Shown: piece after piece, positions 1-10,334 of the stretch | How the letters are laid out: each line of letters opens with the position of its first letter | Numbering within the stretch: the first letter of the stretch is position 1 | DNA from: Exophiala sp. HKRS030 | Taxonomy: Eukaryota; Ascomycota; Eurotiomycetes; Chaetothyriales; Herpotrichiellaceae | Direction: 5' to 3' | Assembly: GCA_023897205.1 (NCBI GenBank) | Contig: JAHWDD010000008.1 | Location: 2,604,001-2,668,000 of the forward strand | Length of the DNA: 64,000 nucleotides | Position numbers and translations under genes: made by a program | The notes under the pieces: generated by a model | Database searches by the model: none | What the model saw: only the letters and a program-made list of their open reading frames with translations | Told to the model about the DNA's origin: nothing

Positions 1-873
1 CTAAACGAGGGAAGGGCCACATGGGCCGTGCAAAATTGTAGATGCAGAGTTGTCTGGTTATGTAATTATCAATAGATGTCTAGCTACCAATGGTACTCAA
101 GGGGGAGATCGTATGCCAGGATCTCGAGCGAAGTTGGGGTTGGCGTGTTCTTTATCGAATCACAGAACGCAGACAGCAAGGTTCGCAAACTGTGTCTAGT
201 CTGGGCATCAGGCTGCGTAGTGTCGGTGCGGGATTCGAGTTCTGCTGTATAGTACTCGCGAGACATCTGGCCAGGGTGGGAATTGATGTTCTTTTATATT
301 ATCGAAGTATTATCACACGGGTTTGTTGACGGTGAAAGGCCCGCGTGGATGGGTTTGGAGCAACATGCTAACCTGTCTATTAGCATCGAGTCATGATTGA
401 ATGGATTGGCTAAGTCTGATTGAGATCGGGTTGATTGGTGTGTAGCTTTCTTGGAAACGATTGGTCATGGTCAATGGTTCTCAATGCTGTTGGACCAAGA
501 ATTTTGCTTTTGAGTGGTGTGGGAGAATATCGAGCAGGTGTCAAGAGCATTGTGTTCATAGTCATTCCAACGAACCGAACTCTAGTGGGACAAATCTTGA
601 TTTTATTCTTCTTTCGCATTATCTGAGATGGATAGCTGTACAAGCGTGGAGGATATGTAAAATGCGACATGTTTTGATGATCACCATCGACCGCTAACTT
701 CGAGGAAAACGTGAAGAAAGAAGCCTTGTTGCAGCTGGCTCTCAGTGTTCTTATGAGCAGAGAAGGAATGGACAAGTATGAGTTCATCGTGCTCACTGAA
801 CCCTGTCTATGACTCCAAGCTGAACATGATGGACGGACCGATTGGTAAGAATGGCCACGGGAATGGCTTTCGT
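1..873. other. No gene recognised
   Basis: Short open frames on both strands lack family signatures or a splice-consistent extension. The right part is the 3' flank of the minus-strand QCR6 gene. Nothing else can be supported here. Confidence 0.5.
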
Positions 874-1459
874 CTACTTGAGCTGCTTGAAGAGCTTGCC
901 AGCGGCACATTGCGTGGCGCAGTGTTGAAGATGGAAAACTAGAGAATAGATCAGCATGAGAAGTCGACAATAGAGCATCATTGAAATCCAGAATGAGACA
1001 TACATTCTTCCACGCAATCTTCCTTGGGGCCCTTGTGATCTGGGTCCTCACTGGCAGCGGTAACTCTCTCAACACATTCATCGTAATGATGCTTGTAGCC
1101 GATACATCCGCTCGATCGTGCGCATTCTGTGAACCTCTTATTAGCCAATTGATCCTATATCCCCACAATCACTGCCAATTGTATCGGACAAAGGCAAGAC
1201 CTGAAGAGTTCGGAGTAGACATACCCTCTTCAAGAATAGGCTTGGGATCAACAGGTTCCTCTTCTTCTTCCTCTTCCTCCTCCTCCTCTTCTTCCTCTTC
1301 TTCTTCCTCGGCGCCACCTTCTTCACCTTCAGCGTCGTCCTTTGATTCCTCCTCTCCTTCTTCCTTGTCCTCTTCCTCGTCGGCAGGAGCTTCAGCGTGG
1401 ACGTCCTGCACGAAAGAGACGGAGCTCATCAGGTCGGAGAAGAAATCTGTGATACCCAT
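874..1459 (-). CDS. QCR6: Cytochrome b-c1 complex subunit 6 (hinge protein), three exons
   Basis: Acidic hinge subunit of mitochondrial complex III, which helps cytochrome c1 interact with cytochrome c at the inner membrane. Exons on the minus strand are 1225-1459, 1004-1126 and 874-938, giving 140 aa. Both introns start GTATGT and end AG (CAG and TAG), and the phases fit. The N-terminus MGITDFFSDL is followed by a very acidic region with about 18 consecutive Glu. The C-terminal half carries the four family cysteines in the contexts EECARS, DECVER, KEDCVEE and LQHCATQC, and the protein ends FKQLK. An in-frame ATG 33 codons upstream (1558) exists, but the start at 1459 matches the family. Identification is very secure; the exact start is slightly less so. 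Confidence 0.93.
1256..1309 (-). repeat. GAA/GAG triplet tract coding polyglutamate in QCR6
   Basis: An imperfect CTT/CTC run on the plus strand reads as about 18 Glu codons on the minus strand. GAA and GAG are mixed, so it is a codon-level homopolymer and not a pure microsatellite. Confidence 0.9.
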
Positions 1460-2018
1460 CTTTGCGGAGAAGGGAGCTTGGGTTTTAGGTGTTTTTCGGC
1501 GACCGGAGAGATCTCGATGAAAAGGAACGGCACTGGGCCAACGAGAGTTGAGTGTCAAAGAGACTAATCGAGTACAGAAGAGACCGTCTCGAAGGTCTCG
1601 CGCAGTGAGCAGGGGAAAACGAGATGCAAAGGGGAGCTTGGAATGGAAATCACGTTGTCTTCGATCTGAAGCTAAACTTTAAAAGCTGCCGAATGGATGG
1701 AAGCTGCACCTTCCCAATTGCTAAATCCAGCACAAAAATTGGAGAGGCTATGATTGGCTGGAAAGCGGCACCCCAAGGGCCTTGCCAAGCCCGAGCAACT
1801 CCTGGCCTTTATACGAACACGTAGGGAATACTAGTACGAGAGAACAACAAGAACGACAATCGAAGATCTAGCTTCAGAAATCAAGAACCACTTACGCTGC
1901 ACGCAAAGATTGAGAACTTGTGAAGTGCTGAATTTCAAAGTTCATTCTAACCGGCTGCAGTAGATCAACGCCTAGTTCTGTTACCACTGTGATGATACAA
2001 GTTCGTAATCGTAAGATT
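1460..2018. promoter_or_regulatory. Upstream region of QCR6 with an inverted CCAAT box
   Basis: No gene is seen. On the minus strand a CCAAT pentamer lies at 1753-1757, about 295 bp before the QCR6 start. CCAAT boxes bound by the HAP complex are common upstream of fungal respiratory genes, so a regulatory role is plausible but unproven. The left part also holds the 3' end of the WBP2-like gene transcript. Confidence 0.35.
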
Positions 2019-2919
2019 CTACTCTTGAGAATGAGGCTGCGAAAGTCTTCTCTCCAGCTCGGCCTGGACACTCTGCTGTTGAGCCTCCTCATAGCCAGGA
2101 GGCGCATCAGAAGGTGACTCTGTGTCTCTTACGGCAGTTGAAGTTGCTCCTGGGCGTCTTGGTATTGGGGCGAGTATCGGAGTCTCTGTCGCAGGAGATT
2201 GTGATAAGTCTTCTGTGGGACTCCTCGTAATTGGTGATGCAATTCGATCTCGCCCAGAATCCTGATACGATGGTAATTGATCCAGATTCACGGTATCTAG
2301 GTTGACGTCGCCTAAAAAGCCGTCCTGTCTTCCTTGTGACAGGTTGTTCTCGCGAGCTATTGACACGACCTGTTGCAATCTTTCCTTGATATGTTCAAAG
2401 TTGGAATGAAAGTCCGGGGCACCACCTTCCTTGAAAGTTAACTTGAGTTCAATGGCTGATTGAGTCACAGGTAGATTGCCACCAGGGACTGGTTGCACCA
2501 CTCCTGTCCATGAGTTCGGGCCAAACCACGGAACCGTGACATGGGTATCATGCAGATTTAATAATGGTGCAGAGAATGACTGAAATTCAGGAGTCGCTTT
2601 GTCCGGTAGATAAACCACCTGGAAAATGCAATGCAATCAGCATCTAGATGGCATCCAAGGTGTCCTTTATTATGCGCACCCTTTGATTAGTCAAATAAGC
2701 GGTACCTGATGGGCAGTGGATGGCAACAGGGTTATGAGCTGGATAGGCAGCGGGTGTTGTGATGGCCAGGGCTATCCTTGGAGAAGATTTATGAATAATT
2801 CGCTCGTGTGGCAGAGGGACGAAGCGTTGCTGGCCATCGAGCATGACCCAACTGTAATCAGCCCATTAGCACTTCAGTCTGTCTATCGACTGGACTTGGA
2901 GAGCCTACTTGATCGACAT
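2019..2919 (-). CDS. WBP2-like GRAM/PH-like domain protein with 11-nt first coding exon
   Basis: Homologue of WW-domain-binding protein 2, a GRAM-domain adaptor; its role in fungi is not established. Minus-strand exons are 2909-2919, 2680-2851 and 2019-2618, totalling 260 aa. The first coding exon is only ATG plus eight bases and restores the family N-terminus MSINWVML. The middle exon ends in TNQR and the last begins VVYLPDK, exactly the conserved GRAM strand. SFSAPLLNLHDTHV and the FGPNSWTGVVQPVPGG block follow. The C-terminal third is Pro/Ser-rich and ends with APPGYEEAQ and a short charged helix. Introns start GTAGGC and GTGCGC, which are weak donors, but the frame and homology are exact. 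It lies upstream of QCR6 in the same orientation. Confidence 0.88.
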
Positions 2920-4533
2920 GTCGACCGAGGCGTTAGCTGTTGGCTCCGTAGGAGTCGATGTTTATCGCTCGAGTCGAACGAGATGTTTAGATTTATCGTG
3001 TCAGGCAGCGTTTCAGGTGTGGTGAGATTAGGCAAACAAGTTTTTGACTCTGGCACGACGCAACAGTGGGTCTGAATGAGTTTGAAAGGAAATGTTTGTC
3101 GAATGCACCAAATCCTCTGAAGGATCTCAAGACGGAGAAGAATGGGATCAAGGAGTATGCGTTTGTGTTGTGACACTGGATTGAAACAACAAGTAAGCCT
3201 CGTCACGGTTGAACGTTGGAGGATCACGGAGGATGTTGCGGTTAATGACGGGATTACGCCAAGAAAATGTAAAGACTAACAGGATGACGCCGTCCACGTT
3301 CCACGCACTCTTCACACTTAACGCTTGACACTTGACTCTCGACGATTGAATCTCGATCTCTGAATTCTGACTCCTTGATGGTTGTGCAATTCTGTTCTTC
3401 CATCAGAGAAAATCCCCGCAAGTACAAATGATAGCGACCTTGTCACCTGAAGCGGTCAAATCCGCCGACTTGAATATCATTCTAAGCATCAGCCATGCCG
3501 TAACATGGCACCTTCAATATCATCTTGTGAGGTAAGTGAGCAGGACTCAGACTATCTAACCTGATCGCTTTTTCTCGAGTATGTCGACCTCAGAAAGTTG
3601 CCTCACTATGCTTCGCCATCCAAGGAAACGTCCTTGTTTGCTCGATCTAGAGTTATCCATCACCAGATTGTGTCATGGTCCTGGTGTCATGTCATCTTTT
3701 CGGCGACATTTGGCAGCGAGTGTTGTTGGTATGCATTCGAATGGCAGAACGAAAGTCCTCGCCGGTGGTGGCGAAGCTCCTTATATGTCCTGGCAAACAT
3801 TTCATGACCAAGGCTGCAAACTCCAAAGCTGAAGGGATCGACCATGTTGTTAGGCAGCTTAGAACAAATTCCTGCGCAGAAAGAAGATATCGAACACACC
3901 TTGAACATCTAGCTTCAGTCAAATTAGCGATTAGTCGTCCTTACCATAAAGAGAACTTGTGGTATGGCAATCTAACTCCTCAGTCGTAAATGCACACTAC
4001 CATGATCAGATCACGTGGAGGAGTACCCCTTGAAGTCAACCCTAAGACTCCGGCTCCTTTTCCACAAAACATGACGTTCACAAGGGATATCGTATTCCAT
4101 TTTCCGTCTTTAGGACACCTTACAGTCACTGTGTGTGGGCAGCAGGTGGCCTCAGTCAACGTGGGAACTTTCTGTGGTTCTGGCTAAGCCTGGCAGGCTG
4201 GCGAGGCTGCCGAATATGAGCCCCAATGCACGCTATCACTTTCTCGTCACCGTCAGTGGGGGCTGAGCAGCTAACTTCCAAGGCTGCCACTTTTCCTCGA
4301 CAACGTCAATCGAGCCCTCCGATATGACTTTATCCACGTCAAAGATCTGTAACAAAAGTATTGCTTGTTTTTCTTTTCTTTAAAACCCATTCGGCCGCCA
4401 TCTGCCGCGTCTCAGCATCACTCATCAAGTCCCTACTTCAACTTGGCTCTTTATTTTCTTGACATGGTGTGAGGCATAAGCTTGGTCTTGAGTGGTCTGA
4501 GACCCGGCACATCAACCATAGGACCTTGATGAG
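2920..4533. other. Intergenic, no gene recognised
   Basis: Spacer between the divergent WBP2-like and coiled-coil genes. Open frames of up to 119 codons at 2.7-4.2 kb overlap on both strands with no family resemblance. The stretch at about 4.37-4.53 kb is pyrimidine-rich and likely the promoter and leader of the gene starting at 4534. Confidence 0.45.
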
Positions 4534-6053
4534 ATGTTTCGCCTCAAGAGCGCAATTCTAGGTAACAATGCACCGACAGAACCCATGCCCACGGTGGCGG
4601 AAGGGAGCCAGCGGCAGACTTCCCCTCCCTGGCGCCCACAGCGTCCTCTCAGTTTCAGGACAATACCTCGCAACCCATGCCACATTGGATGCGCGAACTA
4701 GACAGAACTGGCATTGGAAGGCATAGCCGTGCTTCTTCCATAGTCTCTACGCGGACAAAGTTCTCTACCACCACGCTACAGGAGGACGCTAGAAGCATTG
4801 ATATCAATGTTGCTGGCCAATATTTCAGAATCAATCGAGATGGCTCTCGTGTGACCATGGATGCCCCACCTCCTTATTCGGCTCCTTCTGACTCCGACAG
4901 TATCCTGTCGATAGACTCACTTGGGTCAACTCTCCCAGTCAGCAGTCATATACAGGAAATCGATGATGACGAACAGGCGTCTCGGAATGGGACCAGGACA
5001 CCCAGGCCATCACTATCGCGGAGGCCATCCATTGCTTCCTTCAAGGATCATATCAACGCTAGGGATCCTACAGAAATCGATGGCATATCCACCGCAAGGC
5101 CAAACTCTCTCAACCACCGAGCTTCAACCGCTACACTTGTTGGCTCAAGTCGGGTCGCCGAGGTCAACGAACACGATGTTCATGATGACAATGTCGAGGG
5201 CAGACGCGATATAGATTCTTTGGACTTACAAAGGCCTGAAGATACTAACTCGCCACGAGCCAGTGGATCATCACTGGTGCTGGAGATTCCTGACCAGGCA
5301 CAAATGGCTGCTCATCGGACGTATAGCTTACCGTCATCCGTATCACTCGAGACGGACGGGGTAAGCACTTCAAGTTCTCCCCGTTCTTGCCAACGCAAAC
5401 CTCTGTTCTCGAGGATCAGCTGTTCGAATCACGAATGTCGGCTTCAATCAAGTGAATCGAGCTCGGATGGCGTCAAAAATTTTCTTCGACGTAGCTCGGC
5501 AGACCATGTCGCTGGAAGTACCGACAATAACTACATGGTCACCACAAGAGGTGTCATTGGTGGTAGCGATTCTAGTCTGTCAACCGGGGTAGCGGTCGGG
5601 TCGACCGACATAGATGTGGGAACAAGCAGGAGCCATAGTCCCCTATCCATGGATACGGAGAATGAGATCAGCATGCACTACGCCAGAATGATGAGAAAGC
5701 TGGACTACGATCATCGGAAGGCCATGCATCTGAAAGACAAAGAACTCGCAGACATGCGGGTCAGATTGCACGAAAAGGACACAGTGCTACGGCAACAGAT
5801 CCGAGCCAAAGATTTCTTGATCGACGACCTAAAGCAAAGACTCAACAACCTGGAAGAATGTGTAGAGTCAATGCTGGAAAAGGCGCGCAATCAAGTGGAG
5901 GATCTATGGGAATGCAGGTGGAAAGATCGGGACTTCCACCTTCGAGAACGGATGAGGCGCATCGAGGACGAAGCACAAAGGGCCATGGATCAGCTACGAG
6001 CTGAAAGATCGGGTTCAGGCGCAGAACCTACGAGTCTTGATACTAAGGAATGA
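4534..6053 (+). CDS. Hypothetical coiled-coil protein
   Basis: Unrecognised protein. The second exon is open from 4642 (or 4618) to the stop at 6053. An upstream ATG at 4534 (MFRLKSAIL) can be joined through a GTAACA donor at 4562 to acceptors ending at 4617 or 4641. Both keep the frame and give about 475-485 aa. If unspliced, the first in-frame ATG is 4677 (458 aa). The N-terminal two thirds are Ser/Thr/Asp-rich and look disordered, with a short PPPYS motif near the start. Roughly the last 125 residues are strongly charged and heptad-like (from YARMMRKLDYDH onward), predicting a coiled coil. No signal peptide or membrane segment is apparent. Function unknown; coding status is well supported by length and the coiled coil, the first exon only moderately. 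Confidence 0.7.
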
Positions 6054-7275
6054 TTCGAAGGCATTCAACGTGCTATCTGTGATCGGCGGCCACTGTGAGT
6101 CGCGCTCGTCGTTTTGTTGTATATTACCATGATGCTCGAGGAATGGGACTTGTTCGAAACAATGAACAATCAATTTTGAAGACTTGCCCGGTTTGACCTC
6201 GCGACATGTCCACATATTATTATCGTGACGGTTCGTTTACGCACGAATGGAGGAGGTCCTCGGCCTCTGGAATGGATTAACCTCGTTCACCAAGGAGCAC
6301 ATGCTTGTGCCACCATGGCTGACGGTTGACTTGCGCCGAGTAAGCCGTGTCCGAGGAATTCACTAAGGACAAATACTCCCAGTGGCAGAGGTGATATGAC
6401 TTACCTAGGTATTTACGAAGCTAAATATTTGAGATGGTACTTTGTAGAAACTGGCATTTGCTAAGTTGGTTGTGAGCAGTTGTTTGGATCGTCCATGATC
6501 GTTGTAGGGCACTCATAGGTGGCCTTTACGTACAAGTGGGTGGTCGAGGGGCCACTGGGGCCCAACTAACCGACTTCTCTGCATAACCACCTTAGTGACC
6601 AACGACGTGACCTGATGCCTGGCAGCTGGCAGCCTTGGGCATAACTTCTGGGGTACTTTTAAGTGCCAAGTTCACGGTTGTGAGGCGGAGGTAGCGTGGA
6701 GAATTGGCCGAGGAGGTTACTGGAGCCCTCCGAACCGCCTGTGGGCCCTGGGGAGACGCGACTCCCGCATTCCGAGCCCTCACTAAAAGAGCAAGTCAGG
6801 CGTGGTTAAGAAACCTTAGGGCACACTAATTAGTTAGTTAGGTATAGTTAGGGCAGCGTCTCACTACTCTGTACCCTTCGGACGAATAGCCTATGGCCTC
6901 TGACCTCACACCTTCTACAACCAAACAAGTCAACCCCACGCAAACTTCTCAACGGCATCCATACCCACCAAACTCATCCATCCATCCATGAGCACATGCG
7001 GAACCATTGTCTCAACACCTTTTACCTGCCCAGCTTGTCTTGTGACCATACGCCATTTAATATCTATTTTACATCTTTTTTTGAATCTTCATTCCAACCA
7101 CACCTCGAACGGCCTTGAAGGACCTCGCATTCCTGTCCTCTGAATAACAGACCTTCCCCTTCCACCGAATGTTAGCTCAGTCCTGCTCGATCCACGGCGC
7201 AAGCCTTATCTGAGCGACAACTTTCTCTTGACCGGGACCCCTTCCCTCGAAGACCCTCGTCCCTAGCTTGGCAAT
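6054..7275. other. Intergenic and leader of the acyltransferase gene
   Basis: No gene recognised. Short TTAGTTAG-type repeats occur around 6828-6850, and a pyrimidine-rich stretch with few upstream ATGs runs from about 6900 to 7270, consistent with a fungal core promoter and leader. Confidence 0.45.
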
Positions 7276-9674
7276 ATGGCCAACAGTCAAAAGACAGGAG
7301 TGACCTCCAGGCAGGCAAAGAAGCGAGGAAACACACGTCAAATAAAATGGCTCTACGATTTGGTCTTGTGGGCCATGTCTGTTTTGATAGACCTATTCTT
7401 TCGAGAAGTACATCCGCGAGGTGCATGGAAAGTCCCCAGGACGGGGCCTATTATCCTTGTCGCGGCACCTCATGCAAATCAGGTCAGACTCATCCATGGA
7501 TGGACGTTAACGTGATAGACACTAACACCATTCCGCAGTTCGTCGACTCTTTGGTGCTGATGAGAATCCTCAAGACTGAAGCCAAACGACGTATCTCCTA
7601 CTTGATCGCCGAGAAGTCTACGAAGCGCAAGTTCATCGGTACACTGTCCACCGCAATAGGAGCCATACCTGTAGGAAGAGCCTTGGACAAAGTCGCCCCT
7701 GCAGAAGGCAAGATCTTCCTGCCGGACCAAGACAATGATCCGACTCTAGTTCATGGGGTTGGCACCAATTTCAAAAATGGCAAATTCGAAGTCGGTGGTT
7801 TGATTGTCTTGCCTAAAGTGAGAGGGCAGACACCGAGCACTGAAATTGCCGAAATCATCTCTCCTACCGAATTGCGATTGAAGAAACCTTTCAAAACGCC
7901 AGAAGCCTTACAATCTCTTACTGGCACTGGGCTTGATCATGCTCAGGATGGACAGGGCGTTGAATCACGTGGCACCAAGTTCAGTGTCGCCCCTTTCGTC
8001 GACCAGACAAAAGTCTACAATGCAGTCTTTGAAGAACTTGACGACGGCGGTTGCATTGGGATTTTCCCAGAAGGTGGTAGCCATGATCGTCCTGACCTCC
8101 TTCCGCTCAAAGCTGGTGTGGCCATCATGGCTCTTGGAGCTCTGGCCACTAACCCCGATTGTGGTGTCAAGATCATTCCCATTGGCATGAATTACTTCCA
8201 TGCCCACAAATTCAGATCAAGGGCTGTCATTGAATTTGGCCATCCAATTGAAGTCCACCCGGATCAAGTGGCCGCATACAAAGCCGGAGATCGAAGAAAC
8301 GCTGTCGGTTCCCTGTTGGAGACCGTCTTCCAAGGTTTGGTTGCCGTCACCCAGTCAAGCCCGGATTATGACACACTCATGCTCGTGCAAGCAGCCAGGC
8401 GACTATACAATCCTACAGGGAAGAAATTGCCCCTACCATTGGTAGTGGAATTGAATCGTCGTTTGGTCAAGGGCTACACTCAGTACAAAGATGATCCACG
8501 AGTTGTCAAGCTGAAGAAAGACGTGCTCGATTACAACCGCCAGCTTCGAGCCCTTGGTATCAGAGATCATCAAGTTGAATGGGGAAATGCGTCCAAGCGA
8601 CCATGGTGGCTAATCTTAGGAACCTTGATCTACAGACTCGGCGAGCTCGTTGTACTAGGTATTGGCACCCTACCTGGCTTGGCCATGTTCTGGCCAGTCT
8701 TTGTCACTACCAAAGTCATATCTGTCAAGAAATCTCGGGAAGCCCTTGCGGCATCGACCGTCAAGTTACAGGGGCGAGATGTCATCACAACCTGGAAACT
8801 CCTCGTAGCTATCGCGTTTGCACCAGCTCTTTATGCCTATTACACCGTCATTGTGTCCCTTTGGCTGGTTTACAATCGCAATGGTGGCTATTATACTCAA
8901 AGAGTCCCATGGTGGCTATGGGCACGAACATACGTCCCAGACTTTGTACCTATCTGGCTTTTCTCTATTCTCTTCCTGATTTTGTGCATTAGCATAACTT
9001 TCGCCGCTCTGAGAATTGGTGAGATCGGAATGGATGTGGTCAAGTCTTTGCCTCCGTTATTGGCGGCGCTTGACCCGAGATCATCGAGCCGCATGGTGAA
9101 GCTGCGAACTACGCGACAAGCATTATCAGCAGAGGTCACAGATGTCATCAATGATCTTGGTCCAGAAATCTTTCCCGACTTTGACGCCAACAGGATTGTT
9201 CCAGATTCCTATAAGGAAGGAGCGTATCAATCAAGCTACAAGGCCATGCCAGATGAACCAAGAATCACCGAGGCGACAGAACCTTCGACACCAACCTCCG
9301 GGGCATTTGAGGATCGATCGCCAGACACACCTACTGGCAAATCATTTGGTCTGCTCCCTCGCAACGAATCATTCCGTAATATTGGTGGGTTTGGTTTCTT
9401 TGCATCACGACCTACAACGCCCAAGAGTAGGAGCAGAAGCAGTTCTGCCGGAGGAGCACTATCGATGACTGGTGGCCTTCGAGCATTCAGCAGTCTGGAC
9501 AATAAGGAGAGTTTTGATGAAGTCAGCAAGCGGATCCGTGGCGCGATGCGTGAAAGAGGGCGGAAGAGGGAAAGCGAGGGGATTGAGACGGCGACAGAGA
9601 GCAGTTGGGATATGGCTTCTGATGGACAGGTGACTCCTCCTACTGAAGATGAGGAAACGAAGAAGGAGAGATGA
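7276..9674 (+). CDS. Glycerol-3-phosphate O-acyltransferase (Gpt2/Sct1 type)
   Basis: Catalyses the first acylation of glycerol-3-phosphate (or dihydroxyacetone phosphate) in phospholipid and triacylglycerol synthesis at the ER. Exons 7276-7482 and 7539-9674 encode 780 aa. The 56-nt intron has a weak GTCAGA donor, a CTAAC branch-like site and a CAG acceptor, and its removal restores the catalytic motif HANQFVD (residues 66-72). Further acyltransferase blocks are GIFPEGGSHDRP near residue 242 and PIGMNYFHAHKF after it. Three hydrophobic stretches lie at about 425-465, 490-515 and 538-560. The Ser/Thr-rich hydrophilic tail is as usual for fungal members. Length matches the yeast Gat1/Gat2 family. 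Whether it is orthologous to Gpt2 or Sct1 cannot be told here. Confidence 0.92.
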
Positions 9675-10334
9675 AGGGCGAGTACTTGATATGAATTTCG
9701 ATGACATGAATCATGAAGGTTATATTTGTAGCGAAGGAGCAGCGGCGGTGTGCCACTGGACCTGGTCCACGCGTTGTTTTGGATGGTTGATACCACTTTG
9801 CACTTTGTAGAGACATGAGATATAGAGGCAAGTCTTCATTCAGACACTCAATGATGCACTCTGATGGGAGTGTCTATCCTAAGAGCCGTTACGTAGGTGG
9901 AGCCAAAACACCAAAGAAGCCGTGATTGGCTACAGGGTCATGTTCTGGCCAGCAAAACAAGGCAGCCACTTGTCCAGCAAAGTGGGACGCTGGAGCCTGG
10001 CGAGGTGGCACACTTACTAACTGCTGCTAACTAACTAACTACTGTTAATTACTGTAACTTCTAACTACTGCTGCGTCCTCCCCCAGATCAAAACAACGGC
10101 GTGCATATCTCGATACTTCAAAACAACCCCTCTAACTTGCCTCAACACCGCATAATTTCATTACTCATCTCTCACAATTTAATCGACTTGATATCTGACC
10201 TTTCCTCACCTTCTTGTGAATGCCTTGATGGCTTCCTTGTTCCGCCACCTTTATTGACACTCCAATCTCGGTGCCCTATTACTCGAAACTTCGCACTTAC
10301 GGATCGCACTCACACCCCTCAACCTCCCACTCAC
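9675..10334. promoter_or_regulatory. Promoter/leader of the F-box/WD40 gene
   Basis: No gene recognised. A CTAACTAAC-type repeat lies at about 10015-10065, followed by a C/T-rich, ATG-poor stretch up to the start at 10335. One in-frame upstream ATG at 10104 exists but is less likely. Confidence 0.4.

Noticed and set aside
981..1520. Plus-strand frame with a long Ser run
   Set aside because: Antisense shadow of the QCR6 polyglutamate tract.
9236..9796. Minus-strand frame of 186 codons
   Set aside because: Antisense to the Ser-rich tail of the acyltransferase gene.
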